A stretch of DNA of 64,000 nucleotides from the NCBI GenBank assembly GCA_900541665.1, contig UQKV01000005.1, positions 18,077-82,076 of the forward strand. Reading direction: 5' to 3'. A program made the translations under genes and the position numbers. Below the pieces are notes generated by a model. It was not told the DNA's origin, did not search any database, and saw nothing but the letters and a program-made list of their open reading frames with translations. The stretch's first letter is position 1. The number at the start of each line of letters is the position of its first letter. Of this stretch, positions 8,292 to 17,328 are shown one piece after another. This DNA comes from an uncultured Collinsella sp. (GTDB lineage Bacteria > Actinomycetota > Coriobacteriia > Coriobacteriales > Coriobacteriaceae).

Positions 8292-8962
8292 TCGCTATCC
8301 TCCATAACGTAGCCCTCTCCAATCCGATTGCGAATCGGGTCGTATCCCAAAGCGCTGCGTAGCTTTTTGCGGAGTGACGAGATGTGAACGCGGGTTGCGT
8401 TGCTAAAGCTGTTCACGCTGCTATCCCAAACGTGTTCGATAAGCTCCTCTTGACTTACCGGACGCCCCTGATTAAGCATCAGGTATTCCAAGATTCCCGT
8501 TTCCTTGCGCGTAAGAGATAAGGCCTCGCTGTCCACGGAAGCGATGCGCGCCTTGGTGTCAAAGCGGAGCTTTCCACAGGTTAATACTATGTCGCTTTGT
8601 GCGAAGCGTCTGAGGGTGAGGCTGCGGATCCTTGCCGCAAGTTCGTCCAGATGAAACGGCTTGGTGAGGTAATCGTTGGCGCCGGCATCGAGTCCGGCGA
8701 CTTTATCGGATACTTCGCCACGCGCGGACAGAATCAGCACCTTGGTCTCGCAGTCGGTTTTCCTAAGTTCCCTAAGCACGGTCATGCCGTCGATACGGGG
8801 AAGGTTGAGGTCGAGTACCACGAGGTCAAAGACTTCGACGCCCAGCAGGTCGAGCGCCTCCTGCCCGTCGTGGCAGCAGTCGACGCTGTACGCCAAGTTT
8901 CGCAAGCTGCGCGCGATTGCATCGCACAGTGCTCGCTCGTCTTCGACGATCAAAATACGCAT
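8288..8962 (-). CDS. OmpR-family response regulator
   Basis: 224 aa. The start at 8962 has AAGGAG 6 bases upstream; an upstream in-frame ATG at 8980 has no such site. The receiver domain (1-120) begins MRILIVEDERALCDA, with Asp7/Asp8-type acidic pair, the phospho-acceptor Asp51 in VVLDLNLPRIDG and Lys near residue 101 in NDYLTKPF. The C-terminal half is a winged helix (LSLTRKETGILEYLMLNQ, then NAVRVHISSLRKKL-type pattern). It forms an operon with the histidine kinase and is divergently transcribed from the redox module at 9053-11095. Confidence 0.95.
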   Translation of the reverse strand: MRILIVEDERALCDAIARSLRNLAYSVDCCHDGQEALDLLGVEVFDLVVLDLNLPRIDGMTVLRELRKTDCETKVLILSARGEVSDKVAGLDAGANDYLTKPFHLDELAARIRSLTLRRFAQSDIVLTCGKLRFDTKARIASVDSEALSLTRKETGILEYLMLNQGRPVSQEELIEHVWDSSVNSFSNATRVHISSLRKKLRSALGYDPIRNRIGEGYVMEDSE

Positions 8963-9052
8963 AACAGTCTCCTTGCACATTCCAAATCGCGCTTAACACG
9001 GATTTTATAGTCGATATGGTCCAATGGTCGCGTAACGAAAGGAGTGGTTGGG

Positions 9053-9199
9053 TTGTTCAAAGCGGTAAAACCCGTGGTACAGGTCGCTTTGTTGATCGTC
9101 GGAATTACCATGGTGTGCTTTGGTGTTATGCGTGGCGAGGCGGATGCCGTGCTGGCCAAAGCGATTAGGCTGTGCTTGGAGTGTATCGGAATTGGATAA
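9053..9199 (+). CDS. CD1871A-like small membrane protein with CXXC-type motif
   Basis: 48 aa, started by TTG at 9053 with GAAAGGAG 8 bases upstream. The peptide has one hydrophobic helix (PVVQVALLIVGITMVCFGVM), a conserved-looking RGEADAVLAKAI stretch and the ending CLECIGIG, with the CxxC pair at the extreme C-terminus. This matches what I recall of the CD1871A family of CXXC small proteins, which are nearly always encoded next to a 4Fe-4S NapH-like protein and a TlpA-type lipoprotein, exactly as here. The function is not established; a role in membrane thiol/electron transfer is plausible. Its stop overlaps the next gene's TTG start. Confidence 0.8.
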   Translation: MFKAVKPVVQVALLIVGITMVCFGVMRGEADAVLAKAIRLCLECIGIG

Positions 9200-10094
9200 A
9201 AGAGAAAACACTGCGTCGCATGTTTTGGCCCGATTTCGCGGATTCATTCAGGCGGCGGCGACGCTGGTCACCAACATTCACCTGCCAAACTTTGCCAAAG
9301 GCGGCATCTATCAGGGCGCGGGAAAAACAGTCTGCGTACCTGGACTTAACTGCTATTCGTGCCCCGCGGCATCGGGTGCGTGCCCCATCGGGTCGTTTCA
9401 GTCGGTGGTAGGTTCATCCAAGTTCAACTTTTCTTACTACGTCACCGGTACGCTCATTTTGCTCGGCGTGCTGCTGGGACGCTTTGTATGCGGCTTTCTG
9501 TGTCCGTTTGGCTGGCTGCAGGAGCTGCTTCATAAGATTCCCAGCAAAAAGTTTTCGACGAAAAGGGTCAAGACGCTTACGTATATCAAATACGTTGTAC
9601 TGCTATTTGCCGTGGTATTGCTGCCTGTGCTGGTGGTCAACGATCTGGGGATGGGAGATCCGTTCTTTTGCAAGTACATCTGTCCCCAGGGTGTGCTCGA
9701 GGGCGCCATTCCGCTGGCGGCTGCCAATGCCGGAATTCGATCTGCGCTGGGACATCTCTTTACTTGGAAACTTGCCGTTCTCATTGCCGTGGTAGTGCTG
9801 AGCGTTTTGTTCTACCGCCCCTTCTGCAAATGGATTTGTCCACTCGGCGCATTCTATGCGCTCATGAATAGGGTGTCCCTACTGGGGATTCGGGTTGACG
9901 CATGCAAATGTGTCTCGTGCGGCAAGTGCTCAAAGGTTTGTCAGATGGACGTTGATGTGGTCCGCGCGCCCAATCATGCCGAATGTATCCGGTGCGGAAA
10001 GTGCATCGGGGCCTGTCCCGTCGACGCCATCAGCTATCGCTATGGCCTGGATGTGTCGGCGGAAAAGCTCCCCTTGACCGCCGATAAAAAGTAA
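9192..10094 (+). CDS. NapH-like 4Fe-4S membrane polyferredoxin
   Basis: 300 aa from TTG at 9192, overlapping the preceding gene by 8 bases, with GGAG at 9177. The N-terminus has a Cys cluster (CVPGLNCYSCPAASGACP), then membrane helices carrying the NapH/CcoG signature GRFVCGFLCPFGWLQELL, a second site FFCKYICPQGVLEG and a third FCKWICPLGAFYAL. The C-terminus has two classic ferredoxin motifs, CKCVSCGKCSKVCQMDV and CIRCGKCIGACPVDAI. Such proteins move electrons from the cytoplasm or quinone pool across the membrane. With the neighbouring CXXC peptide and TlpA-like lipoprotein it probably supplies reducing power to an extracytoplasmic thiol protein (inference). Confidence 0.9.
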   Translation: MDKRENTASHVLARFRGFIQAAATLVTNIHLPNFAKGGIYQGAGKTVCVPGLNCYSCPAASGACPIGSFQSVVGSSKFNFSYYVTGTLILLGVLLGRFVCGFLCPFGWLQELLHKIPSKKFSTKRVKTLTYIKYVVLLFAVVLLPVLVVNDLGMGDPFFCKYICPQGVLEGAIPLAAANAGIRSALGHLFTWKLAVLIAVVVLSVLFYRPFCKWICPLGAFYALMNRVSLLGIRVDACKCVSCGKCSKVCQMDVDVVRAPNHAECIRCGKCIGACPVDAISYRYGLDVSAEKLPLTADKK

Positions 10095-10123
10095 ACAAGC
10101 TTCGACAAAACGGAGGAATGACC

Positions 10124-11095
10124 ATGAAGCTTTCTAAGATTGCGGCCCTGTTTATGGTGCCAGTATTGGCCTTGTGCCTTGTGGCGTGTTCGGCGCCCAG
10201 TGGCAATGCGAGCGAATCTGCGAGCTCCGATCCTAAGATCGCAGAACTCACTGCGCAGAAGCCGACCAATGCCGATGAGGCCGCCGAGCTGTATGCGAAG
10301 CTCATGAAAAAGGAGAACGATATCCTTTCGAGTGATAACGCGCTGTGGGAAAAGGTATTCAATGCGGCAAATAAAGACTCGGTAATGATTGAGGACGGCA
10401 GCAATTACGGCGATTTCCTGCTCAAGACCATCGACGGCGCCAAGGATGAGTTCACGGCGGATGAGCTCAAGACGCTCAAGGCCGGTGCGCAGCAGATCAA
10501 GGAGATCGAGGACAAGCTCGAGAGCTTGGAGAAGGAGTTCCCCGGCTGTGGAAGCACACCGAGCGAAGGCGAGAGCGTCGACGCTTCGGCCGCTGGCATG
10601 ACGGCTGGTGCCAATGCTTCGAGCGAGGCGACGAAGTTCCCCAGCTTTACGGGCAAAGACCTGGATGGCAACGACGTGAGCAGCGACGAGCTGTTCGCTA
10701 AGAACAAGGTCACCGTCATGAACTTCTGGTTCACCACGTGCAAGCCGTGCGTGGGTGAGTTGGGCGACCTTGAGGACCTGAATAAGGAGCTTGCCAAGAA
10801 GGGCGGCCAGGTCGTGGGCGTCAATTCCTTTACGCTCGATGGCAACAAGGGCGAGATTACAGATGCCAAGGACGTGCTGAGCAAGAAGGGCGTGACATAT
10901 AAGAACATCTGGTTCAAGTCAGATAGCGAGGCCGGTAAGTTCACGTCAAATTTGTTCTCGTTCCCGACAACGTATGTCATCGATCAGAACGGCAACATCG
11001 TAGGGGATCCAATCGTGGGAGCCATCAGCTCCGCCGAGCAGCGCGCAGCACTCAACAAACTTATCGACCAGGCGATTGCGAATAGCGAGCAGTAA
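10124..11095 (+). CDS. TlpA-like thioredoxin-fold lipoprotein
   Basis: 323 aa. Start at 10124 (not 10118) because CGGAGG at 10111 gives a 7-base gap. The signal sequence ends LCLVAC, a lipobox with the acylated Cys22. A helical region of about 130 residues (Lys/Glu-rich) and a Ser/Ala linker lead to a thioredoxin-like domain of the TlpA/ResA type. The redox motif is CKPC in WFTTCKPCVGELGDLEDLN, the cis-Pro region is SFPTTYVIDQNG. It is the third gene of the module starting at 9053, 29 bases after the polyferredoxin gene, and is followed by a terminator. It most likely reduces disulfides outside the membrane with electrons from the polyferredoxin. Confidence 0.9.
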   Translation: MKLSKIAALFMVPVLALCLVACSAPSGNASESASSDPKIAELTAQKPTNADEAAELYAKLMKKENDILSSDNALWEKVFNAANKDSVMIEDGSNYGDFLLKTIDGAKDEFTADELKTLKAGAQQIKEIEDKLESLEKEFPGCGSTPSEGESVDASAAGMTAGANASSEATKFPSFTGKDLDGNDVSSDELFAKNKVTVMNFWFTTCKPCVGELGDLEDLNKELAKKGGQVVGVNSFTLDGNKGEITDAKDVLSKKGVTYKNIWFKSDSEAGKFTSNLFSFPTTYVIDQNGNIVGDPIVGAISSAEQRAALNKLIDQAIANSEQ

Positions 11096-11173
11096 AAAAC
11101 GCGTAAAGCATAGCGAGGATCGTGTGTCGCTGTGCGAAGTAGTCCGCTACCTTTCAAGATAAGCTCCACCATA

Positions 11174-11204
11174 TAGAGGTCCCGCTCGGGACCTCTTCTT
11201 TTGA
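11174..11204 (+). terminator. Intrinsic terminator of the redox module
   Basis: AGAGGTCCCG at about 11175 pairs with CGGGACCTCT ending at about 11198, followed by TCTTTT. It lies about 80 bases after the TlpA-like gene. Confidence 0.75.
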
Positions 11205-11348
11205 GCACCGTCCCGTTCGTTTTTTGGCGCGGTTCCCTACATTCCTCACTGGCGCCGGCAAAAAATGGGGATAGAGTAGGACAAACACGTCGAATACGAA
11301 CGGCGGGGGAGAGCGGGCAGGGTGCCTGCGCAGGAGAGGTTGCCGTCC

Positions 11349-14300
11349 ATGCTGGAGCTCAAAGGTATTTGCAAAAGGTACGTCACGCAGTCGTTTACGC
11401 AGGTGGCGCTCGATAACGTGAGCCTGTCTTTTCGCGATAACGAGTTCGTGGCCATTCTGGGACCTTCGGGGTCGGGTAAAACCACGATGCTCAACGTTAT
11501 CGGTGGGCTTGATCATTTCGATTCCGGCGACCTGCTCATCGATGGCATTTCAACCAAGGACTTTCGCGATCGCGATTGGGATGCCTATCGCAACAACCGC
11601 ATCGGCTTTGTGTTCCAGAGCTATAACCTCATTCCACATCAGACCATTTTGGAAAACGTGGAGCTGGCGCTCACGCTCACGGGCGTGGGGCATGCCGAGC
11701 GCCGCCAGCGTGCGCGCGAGGCGTTGGAGAAAGTCGGCCTGGGCGAGCACGTTAACAAGCGTCCGAGTCAGCTGTCGGGCGGGCAGATGCAGCGCGTGGC
11801 CATTGCCCGCGCCCTGATCAACGACCCCGAGATTGTGCTGGCAGACGAGCCGACCGGCGCCTTGGATTCAACGACATCCGTACAGGTCATGGACTTGCTT
11901 AAGGACGTGGCGCGCGACCGCCTGGTCATCATGGTCACGCATAATCCCGAGCTGGCGTACCAATATGCCACGCGCATCGTCAACCTGGCGGATGGCAAGA
12001 TCACCGACGATTCCGATCCTTTCGATGTCGCTGACGTCACGCGCCGCGAGGCCAAGCCTACGCGCAAAACCTCGATGAGCTTTGTGACGGCGCTGGGGCT
12101 TTCTGCCCGAAACCTCATGACCAAGAAGGGCCGCACGGCCATGACGGCCTTTGCGGGCTCGATTGGCATTATCGGTATCGCGGCGATTCTGGCGCTGTCC
12201 AACGGCGTAAACGGCTACATCAAAAAGGTCGAGGAGGATACGCTCTCGAGCTACCCACTCACCATTTCCAAGCAGGATTACGACTTGTCGTCCATGATGG
12301 GCGGGCGGGGAACTGCGGATGATGGCTCGCCTGAAAACGTGGATTCGTCCGTCGACAGTGCCGGCGGCAAGGCTAAGGGAACCGATAAAATTCCCGTGGT
12401 TACGGCCGTAAAGGATATGTTTGCGAGCGTTAAGTCCAACGACATGACGAGCTTTAAGGCATGGCTCGATGCCGGTGGCGACGGCATCGACAAAGAGGTC
12501 AACGCCATTCAGTACGGCTACGGTGTATCGCCGGTTGTCTATCGTGCCGGCAAGGGCGATGAGAAGCCTGTCCGGCTGGTGCCCAACGCCATGACCGAGG
12601 CCATGAGCGGAGGCGCGAGCTCGGCGGCAACGGTGAGCATGGAATCCATGGGAACCTCGGTCTTTAACGAGATGATCGACGACCAGAGTCTGCTCGACAG
12701 CCAGTACGATGTCGTCGCCGGTCATTGGCCCACGTCTGCCAACGAAGCCGTGATGGTGCTTTCGAGTCGTGGCACGGTGGGCGACTATACGCTCTACAGC
12801 ATCGGTGCGCTGGATATCGATGAGCTCAACGATCTGGTAAACAGTGCCATGACGGCCGACGGTAAGATCGAGACGCCCGAGACCGGCGCCGACTTTACCT
12901 ACGATGATGCGTTGTCCACGACGTTTAAGGTGCTGTCGCCGGCCGATGCCTATCGCAAAAACGAAGAGACCGGCATGTGGACCGACATGTCTGACGACGC
13001 CGACTTTATGGCTGCCAAGGTTGCCGACGGTATTGACGTGCACATTGTGGGCGTGGTGCGACCTAACGAGACGGCCAATGCGAGTGCGTTGTCTCCGGGC
13101 ATTGCCTATACGCATGCGCTGACTCGCCAGCTTATGGAGCGCGCCGCCGATTCGCAGATTGTGCAGGAGCAACTCGACCACCCCGAGACGGATGTCTTTA
13201 CGGGCAAAACCTTCGACGAACTACAAGGCGAGGCCAAACAAGGAGTGGATCTGGGCAGCATGTTCAGTGTGGACGAGGCAGCACTTAAGAGCGCGTTCTC
13301 GTTTGATGCGTCTGCACTCTCGGGTGCGGCCGGCGGTATGGACCTTTCTGGTATCGACTTATCCGGGCTGGACATTGACCTCTCGGGCGTTGGAAGGGAC
13401 ATCGACTTCAGCGACATCATGGCAAAAGCACCGGCTCCAGATTTCTCGGACATCTTTGACGGTCTGGAGCTCACGCCCGAGCAAATGCAGCAGGTGGGAA
13501 TACTTGCCAACCAACTGTTTGAGGGCTTTTTGCAGTCTGATCAGTTTAAGGCGCTGTCGCCCGAAGATCTTAAGGACGCGTCAAAGCTCGCTGCCGCATT
13601 CTCGACGTATCTTGAGAGGGATACGGCAGCCCAGCAAATCTTGGCCCAGCTCAAAGCGCTCGGCGGCGATGCCCTGGCCGAGCGCCTGCAACAGGCGATG
13701 ACCGACTATGTCCAAAAGCAACTGGCTCCGTATCTGCAGCAGGCTATGGACCAGGTGATGAAGGCAATCAGCGATCAGATTGCGGCGACGGTGTCAACTC
13801 AGCTCAAGGCAGGCGCGGCAGGGCTTATGGACCAGATGGCGACGCAGATGTCTTCGAGTTTTGCTAACCTGGCGAGCGCCATGCGCGTGGATGCGAGCGC
13901 CTTTACTCGTGCCATCCATTTCAACATGGACGCCGAGGATCTGAGTTCGCTCATGATGAGCTATGCCAAGGCTTCGAAGCTCACCTACGACAACAATCTG
14001 ACCACGTTGGGCTATGCGGATGAGGCAGACCCCATCTCGGTTAAGATTTTCCCGCGCGACTTTGAGGCCAAAGAGCGCGTGCTCGATCACATCGATGCGT
14101 ACAACAAGCAGGTCAAAGCCGCTGGTCACGATGAACAGGCAATCTCGTACACCGACTACATGGGCATCATCATGGGTTCGGTGACCGACATTGTGAACAC
14201 CATCAGCTTGGTGCTCATCGCATTCGTGAGTATCAGCCTGGTGGTGAGCTCCATCATGATCGGCATCATCACGTATGTCAGCGTGCTGGAGCGCAAAAAG

Positions 14301-14603
14301 GAGATTGGCATTCTGCGTGCGATTGGCGCGTCGAAGCGTAACGTGGCAAACGTGTTCAACGCCGAGACCTTTATCGAGGGCCTCATTGCCGGCGTCTTTG
14401 CTGTTGTCGTCGTGGTGGCCGTGAGCTTCCCGGTCAATGCTTGGGCGCTTGCGGCCAAACAGGTCCCCAACCTGATGAGCCTGCCCGTGCAGGATGCGCT
14501 GGTGCTCATTGCAATTTCGGTACTGCTGACGGTTGTCGCTGGCCTGCTGCCGGCCCGCAGCGCATCCAGGAAGGATCCCGTGGAGGCCCTGCGCTCTGAA
14601 TAA
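11349..14603 (+). CDS. MacB-type ABC transporter, fused ATPase and FtsX-like permease
   Basis: 1084 aa from ATG 11349, with GGAGAGG about 9 bases upstream. Residues 1-225 are an ABC ATPase of the LolD/MacB type: Walker A GPSGSGKT (38-45), signature LSGGQMQRVAIARAL, Walker B IVLADEPTGALD. A first membrane helix follows at about 275-295 (TAFAGSIGIIGIAAILALSN), then a very large extracytoplasmic domain of about 640 residues, and three C-terminal helices (LVLIAFVSISLVVSSIMIGI onward) with the FtsX signature ERKKEIGILRAIGASKR. The size is well above E. coli MacB (about 650 aa). The outer domain holds a short run of DLSG/LSGID repeats and long helical stretches. It is probably an exporter or mechanotransmission device; the substrate is unknown. 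Confidence 0.9.
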   Translation: MLELKGICKRYVTQSFTQVALDNVSLSFRDNEFVAILGPSGSGKTTMLNVIGGLDHFDSGDLLIDGISTKDFRDRDWDAYRNNRIGFVFQSYNLIPHQTILENVELALTLTGVGHAERRQRAREALEKVGLGEHVNKRPSQLSGGQMQRVAIARALINDPEIVLADEPTGALDSTTSVQVMDLLKDVARDRLVIMVTHNPELAYQYATRIVNLADGKITDDSDPFDVADVTRREAKPTRKTSMSFVTALGLSARNLMTKKGRTAMTAFAGSIGIIGIAAILALSNGVNGYIKKVEEDTLSSYPLTISKQDYDLSSMMGGRGTADDGSPENVDSSVDSAGGKAKGTDKIPVVTAVKDMFASVKSNDMTSFKAWLDAGGDGIDKEVNAIQYGYGVSPVVYRAGKGDEKPVRLVPNAMTEAMSGGASSAATVSMESMGTSVFNEMIDDQSLLDSQYDVVAGHWPTSANEAVMVLSSRGTVGDYTLYSIGALDIDELNDLVNSAMTADGKIETPETGADFTYDDALSTTFKVLSPADAYRKNEETGMWTDMSDDADFMAAKVADGIDVHIVGVVRPNETANASALSPGIAYTHALTRQLMERAADSQIVQEQLDHPETDVFTGKTFDELQGEAKQGVDLGSMFSVDEAALKSAFSFDASALSGAAGGMDLSGIDLSGLDIDLSGVGRDIDFSDIMAKAPAPDFSDIFDGLELTPEQMQQVGILANQLFEGFLQSDQFKALSPEDLKDASKLAAAFSTYLERDTAAQQILAQLKALGGDALAERLQQAMTDYVQKQLAPYLQQAMDQVMKAISDQIAATVSTQLKAGAAGLMDQMATQMSSSFANLASAMRVDASAFTRAIHFNMDAEDLSSLMMSYAKASKLTYDNNLTTLGYADEADPISVKIFPRDFEAKERVLDHIDAYNKQVKAAGHDEQAISYTDYMGIIMGSVTDIVNTISLVLIAFVSISLVVSSIMIGIITYVSVLERKKEIGILRAIGASKRNVANVFNAETFIEGLIAGVFAVVVVVAVSFPVNAWALAAKQVPNLMSLPVQDALVLIAISVLLTVVAGLLPARSASRKDPVEALRSE

Positions 14604-14633
14604 TGTGACAAGGGACGGTCCCTTTGTCACATT
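14602..14633. repeat. Palindromic repeat family A, copy 1
   Basis: AATGTGACAAGGGAC and its mirror GTCCCTTTGTCACATT form a near-perfect stem. It starts inside the transporter's TAA stop, so it may double as transcription terminator. Four related copies are at 16321, 49214, 49820 and 52370. Confidence 0.85.
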
Positions 14634-14649
14634 GAGCGGCTTGTGAATT

Positions 14650-14831
14650 CGAGGTCTAATACTTTTCCGAGAAGTGAACGAGTCAAAATGGACCCCCGAA
14701 GCGTCGACACTTTTGAGATGCAATTTCCAGCGGTTTTGATTGTTGAATCCTGCGGTTTTGGCGTCAGAGAATGTCGATGCTTCGGGGGTCCAAATACAGC
14801 CGTTCACTTCTCGGAAAAGTATTAGACCTCG
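14650..14831. repeat. 182-bp fold-back element with about 60-bp inverted arms
   Basis: Positions 14650-14710 and 14772-14831 are inverted copies of each other. Both arms share CGAGGTCTAATACTTTTCCG, AGAAGTGAACG and TGGACCCCCGAAGC, and differ mainly in a 7-8 base patch (14681-14688). About 60 bases of non-coding sequence lie between them. The structure is that of a MITE or fold-back element, or a large transcript hairpin. No coding potential. Confidence 0.8.
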
Positions 14832-14874
14832 AGATATAGACGATGTTTGCGAGCGGCAATTAGAGCGTAAGCCT

Positions 14875-16008
14875 TTAGTTCTTCTTTGCAGAGAGCATGA
14901 GCCTAATTTCCGGGTGGGTGTATTCGTCGAACTCTTCCTTGGGCTCGGTGTCAAAGGTGTAGTACGACTTGATAGATTCGTCCTCCGTCTTGATGCTGAT
15001 TTCTTCATATAGGGATCCGGCTAAAAATGCCTGTTTAAATTCATCCGACAGGCTGCATGGCGTGAGGAGGTCCGGTGTGGCAACGGAAATGTCCAACCCG
15101 TTGAGCGGGGCGCAGAGCGTCGCGATATCCTGCTCGGCGCGGGCGAGGTTGTCTGCAGGGCTTGCCTCGGGGTCGATCTGACTGGTGTAATCGACGTCCG
15201 TGAGCATGCCATCTGCATCGAAAGAAAGGTAGACATAGGCTGCTTGAGCGCCGAGGTCATTATCGCGCAGATAGCCGATAATGCGGTAGCCGTAGTCGTG
15301 ATACGACTCGTATGGGTCGTCTGCCGCGACGCGTTCGCACACGGGCTCCAAGGCATCTTGCGCGATGGCGAGCTGCTCGGCGGCTGCAGCCTTTCTTGCC
15401 TGAAGCTCGTTATTTCCCTGGACAAACTGCGGGATGTAGACGCCAAGCAGCACAATGACGGGCAACACCGCGAGAGCTATGATCTGCTTCTTGACGCTTG
15501 GAATCGTCACACCGTATGCGTTTGCCATGGCCTCGGCATTGCTCGAGGTCTCGGCCAGCACGTCTGCCGCCGTGGTGACTGCCCCCACGGCGCCGGCGAC
15601 CTCGGCGGCACCGCCCAGGTTGCGCGCGAGATCGTTGTCGCTGTTCTTGAGCAGGCGGCCGGCAGCTTGCGTGGCAAGTACGCCGGCGACCTCCGCGGAA
15701 CGGTCCTTGTTGGTCTGGGCTACCGCAAGCCTGCCCTGCAGCTCCTTCCACTGTTTGCCCTGCATCCCAAAGCGTGGTGCAAGGGCGCAATAGCAAAAGA
15801 TGGCGAGCTCGATTACGGTGAGTGCGATGGCGGTATATATGCCCGCGGGTTGGAATTCCTTTTGGTGGAACGCGATATCGTTGATCATTTGGAGCGGCAA
15901 CATCAACAGGCATGCTACGAACGACATGATGAGTGCGGTCGCTGCGATCTTGGGGTACATGCAGTACCGCTGGATGCGTTTCTTTTCTCGTTCGGTGAGC
16001 TGCTGCAT
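14875..16008 (-). CDS. Membrane protein of unknown function
   Basis: 377 aa from ATG at 16006-16008, with GAGG 8 bases upstream. A longer frame to 16101 lacks a site. After a basic N-terminus (QLTEREKKRIQRYCMYPKI) come two hydrophobic helices (about 20-45 and 53-75), a helical region with Ala/Asn, a third helix (QIIALAVLPVIVLLGVYIP, about 197-215), and a C-terminal extracytoplasmic domain of about 160 residues with DDPYESYHDYGYRIIGYL. I do not recognise a family. It is monocistronic and divergent from the dihydrouridine synthase gene. Confidence 0.75.
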   Translation of the reverse strand: MQQLTEREKKRIQRYCMYPKIAATALIMSFVACLLMLPLQMINDIAFHQKEFQPAGIYTAIALTVIELAIFCYCALAPRFGMQGKQWKELQGRLAVAQTNKDRSAEVAGVLATQAAGRLLKNSDNDLARNLGGAAEVAGAVGAVTTAADVLAETSSNAEAMANAYGVTIPSVKKQIIALAVLPVIVLLGVYIPQFVQGNNELQARKAAAAEQLAIAQDALEPVCERVAADDPYESYHDYGYRIIGYLRDNDLGAQAAYVYLSFDADGMLTDVDYTSQIDPEASPADNLARAEQDIATLCAPLNGLDISVATPDLLTPCSLSDEFKQAFLAGSLYEEISIKTEDESIKSYYTFDTEPKEEFDEYTHPEIRLMLSAKKN

Positions 16009-16365
16009 GGGGGCCTCGACTCTCATCGTTTTTGGGCGATGCGCACACGCTCTTGAGTATAGATGAGTGGAGGGTGTCTGTTGTTCATACATAGCGGTCA
16101 ACAGCGTGCTGTTGGTGATCGCTTGATCGTGGGCGCCATCTTTTAGAGCATGAAGCCGTTATCTAAGGAAAAGTGGCGAGCGAGGGAGCCGCTGTGAAGC
16201 GGCCCCATTTGCTGTTCGTGGACACCGTTCACCTTCATTGCACAGGGACGGCTGGAGGGCTGGTTGGCATCAAGTAACTGCCTCCGCCTTGTGGGTCGCC
16301 TCAAGGACAAGGCATAATGCATGTGACAAAGGGGCAGTCCCTTTGCCGCATTGATCTGAGAGTAG
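16009..16365. other. Divergent intergenic region with one palindromic repeat
   Basis: About 357 bases between the membrane protein and the Dus gene. It contains a TATACT-like box on the minus strand at 16056-16061 and a family A palindrome at 16321-16352. I see no gene. Confidence 0.55.
16321..16352. repeat. Palindromic repeat family A, copy 2 (degenerate)
   Basis: ATGTGACAAAGGGGCAG pairs imperfectly with TCCCTTTGCCGCATT. It ends 13 bases before the Dus start codon, so the hairpin could affect initiation there. Confidence 0.7.
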
Positions 16366-17325
16366 ATGTTGATGATTCTATCGTTGGCCCCCATGGAGGG
16401 GATTACCGGGCATGTGTTCCGTCGCGTGCATGCGGAGTGCTTTGGCGCGCTCGATTGTTATTACACGCCGTTTTTGCCGCCGCCGCGGGTGGGAAACCGC
16501 TTTGGCGGCAAGGCGTTTAAGGAGATCGATCCTGCCAATAACCAGGGGCTCAACGTAGTGCCTCAGCTGATGTCCAAGAATGCGGACGAGTTTGTGTGGG
16601 CGGCACAGGTGCTCGCCGACATGGGCTACCGCGAGGTCAATCTCAACCTTGGCTGCCCCTCGGGGACGGTTGTTGCCAAGGGCAAAGGATCGGGCTTTTT
16701 GCGCAACTTGGATGAGCTTGAGGTGTTCTTGAGTGACGTGTGTGAGCGCTCTCCGCTGCCGGTATCGGTCAAGACCAGGTTGGGGTTGGAGAGCGACGAC
16801 GAATACGAGCGCGTGCTCGATTTGTATTGCCGCATGCCGCTGGCAGAGCTGATCGTGCATCCGCGCGTGCAGAAGGACCGTTATGCGGGCTCGCCGCGCA
16901 AAGAGTTTTATGGCGAGACGCTGGAACGTGCGCCGTTTCCGGTGGCATACAACGGCGATATTTTTGATCTTGAGGACATGGATGCGCTGGTGGAGGCCTA
17001 TCCCGGCACACGTCATGTAATGCTGGGGCGCGGCCTGCTCGCGAACCCCGCTCTGGCTCGCATGGTTAAGGGCGGCCCTGCTGCCACGACAGCCGAGCTG
17101 TGGCGTTTCCATGACACGCTGTTTGCTGCCTATGCAGAAGAGATTGGCGGTAACGCGGTCTTTCGTATGAAGGAGTGGTGGTTCTACGCCAAGTGCGCCT
17201 TCACCGACCCCACTACCGTTCACAAGCTCGTACGTAAGACCAAAAAGGTCGACGAATACCGCGCCGCCGTCGAGCGCGTCTTTCGCGAGCAGCCGCTTGC
17301 GCCCATAGCCCGCTTCCACGGCTAG
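16366..17325 (+). CDS. dus: tRNA-dihydrouridine synthase
   Basis: 319 aa, FMN-dependent reduction of uridine to dihydrouridine in tRNA. The N-terminus LMILSLAPMEGITGHVFRRV is the typical (beta/alpha)8-barrel start. NLNLGCPSGTVVAKGKGSGF carries the catalytic Cys region (LGCPS), PVSVKTRLGLE and IVHPRVQKDRYAG are FMN and substrate strands, and HVMLGRGLLANPAL is the phosphate-binding motif GRGxxxNP. Start ATG at 16366 or 16372; the ribosome site (GAGAG) is weak. The gene stands alone and ends just before the first copy of the 109-bp direct repeat. Confidence 0.93.
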   Translation: MLMILSLAPMEGITGHVFRRVHAECFGALDCYYTPFLPPPRVGNRFGGKAFKEIDPANNQGLNVVPQLMSKNADEFVWAAQVLADMGYREVNLNLGCPSGTVVAKGKGSGFLRNLDELEVFLSDVCERSPLPVSVKTRLGLESDDEYERVLDLYCRMPLAELIVHPRVQKDRYAGSPRKEFYGETLERAPFPVAYNGDIFDLEDMDALVEAYPGTRHVMLGRGLLANPALARMVKGGPAATTAELWRFHDTLFAAYAEEIGGNAVFRMKEWWFYAKCAFTDPTTVHKLVRKTKKVDEYRAAVERVFREQPLAPIARFHG

Positions 17326-17328
17326 CTA

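Noticed and set aside
9120..9191. Upstream extension of the polyferredoxin gene from 9120
   Set aside because: It lies in another frame of the 48-aa CXXC gene and lacks a ribosome site; TTG 9192 does have one.
11868..13181. 437-codon leftward frame
   Set aside because: Antisense to the MacB-like transporter; no support.
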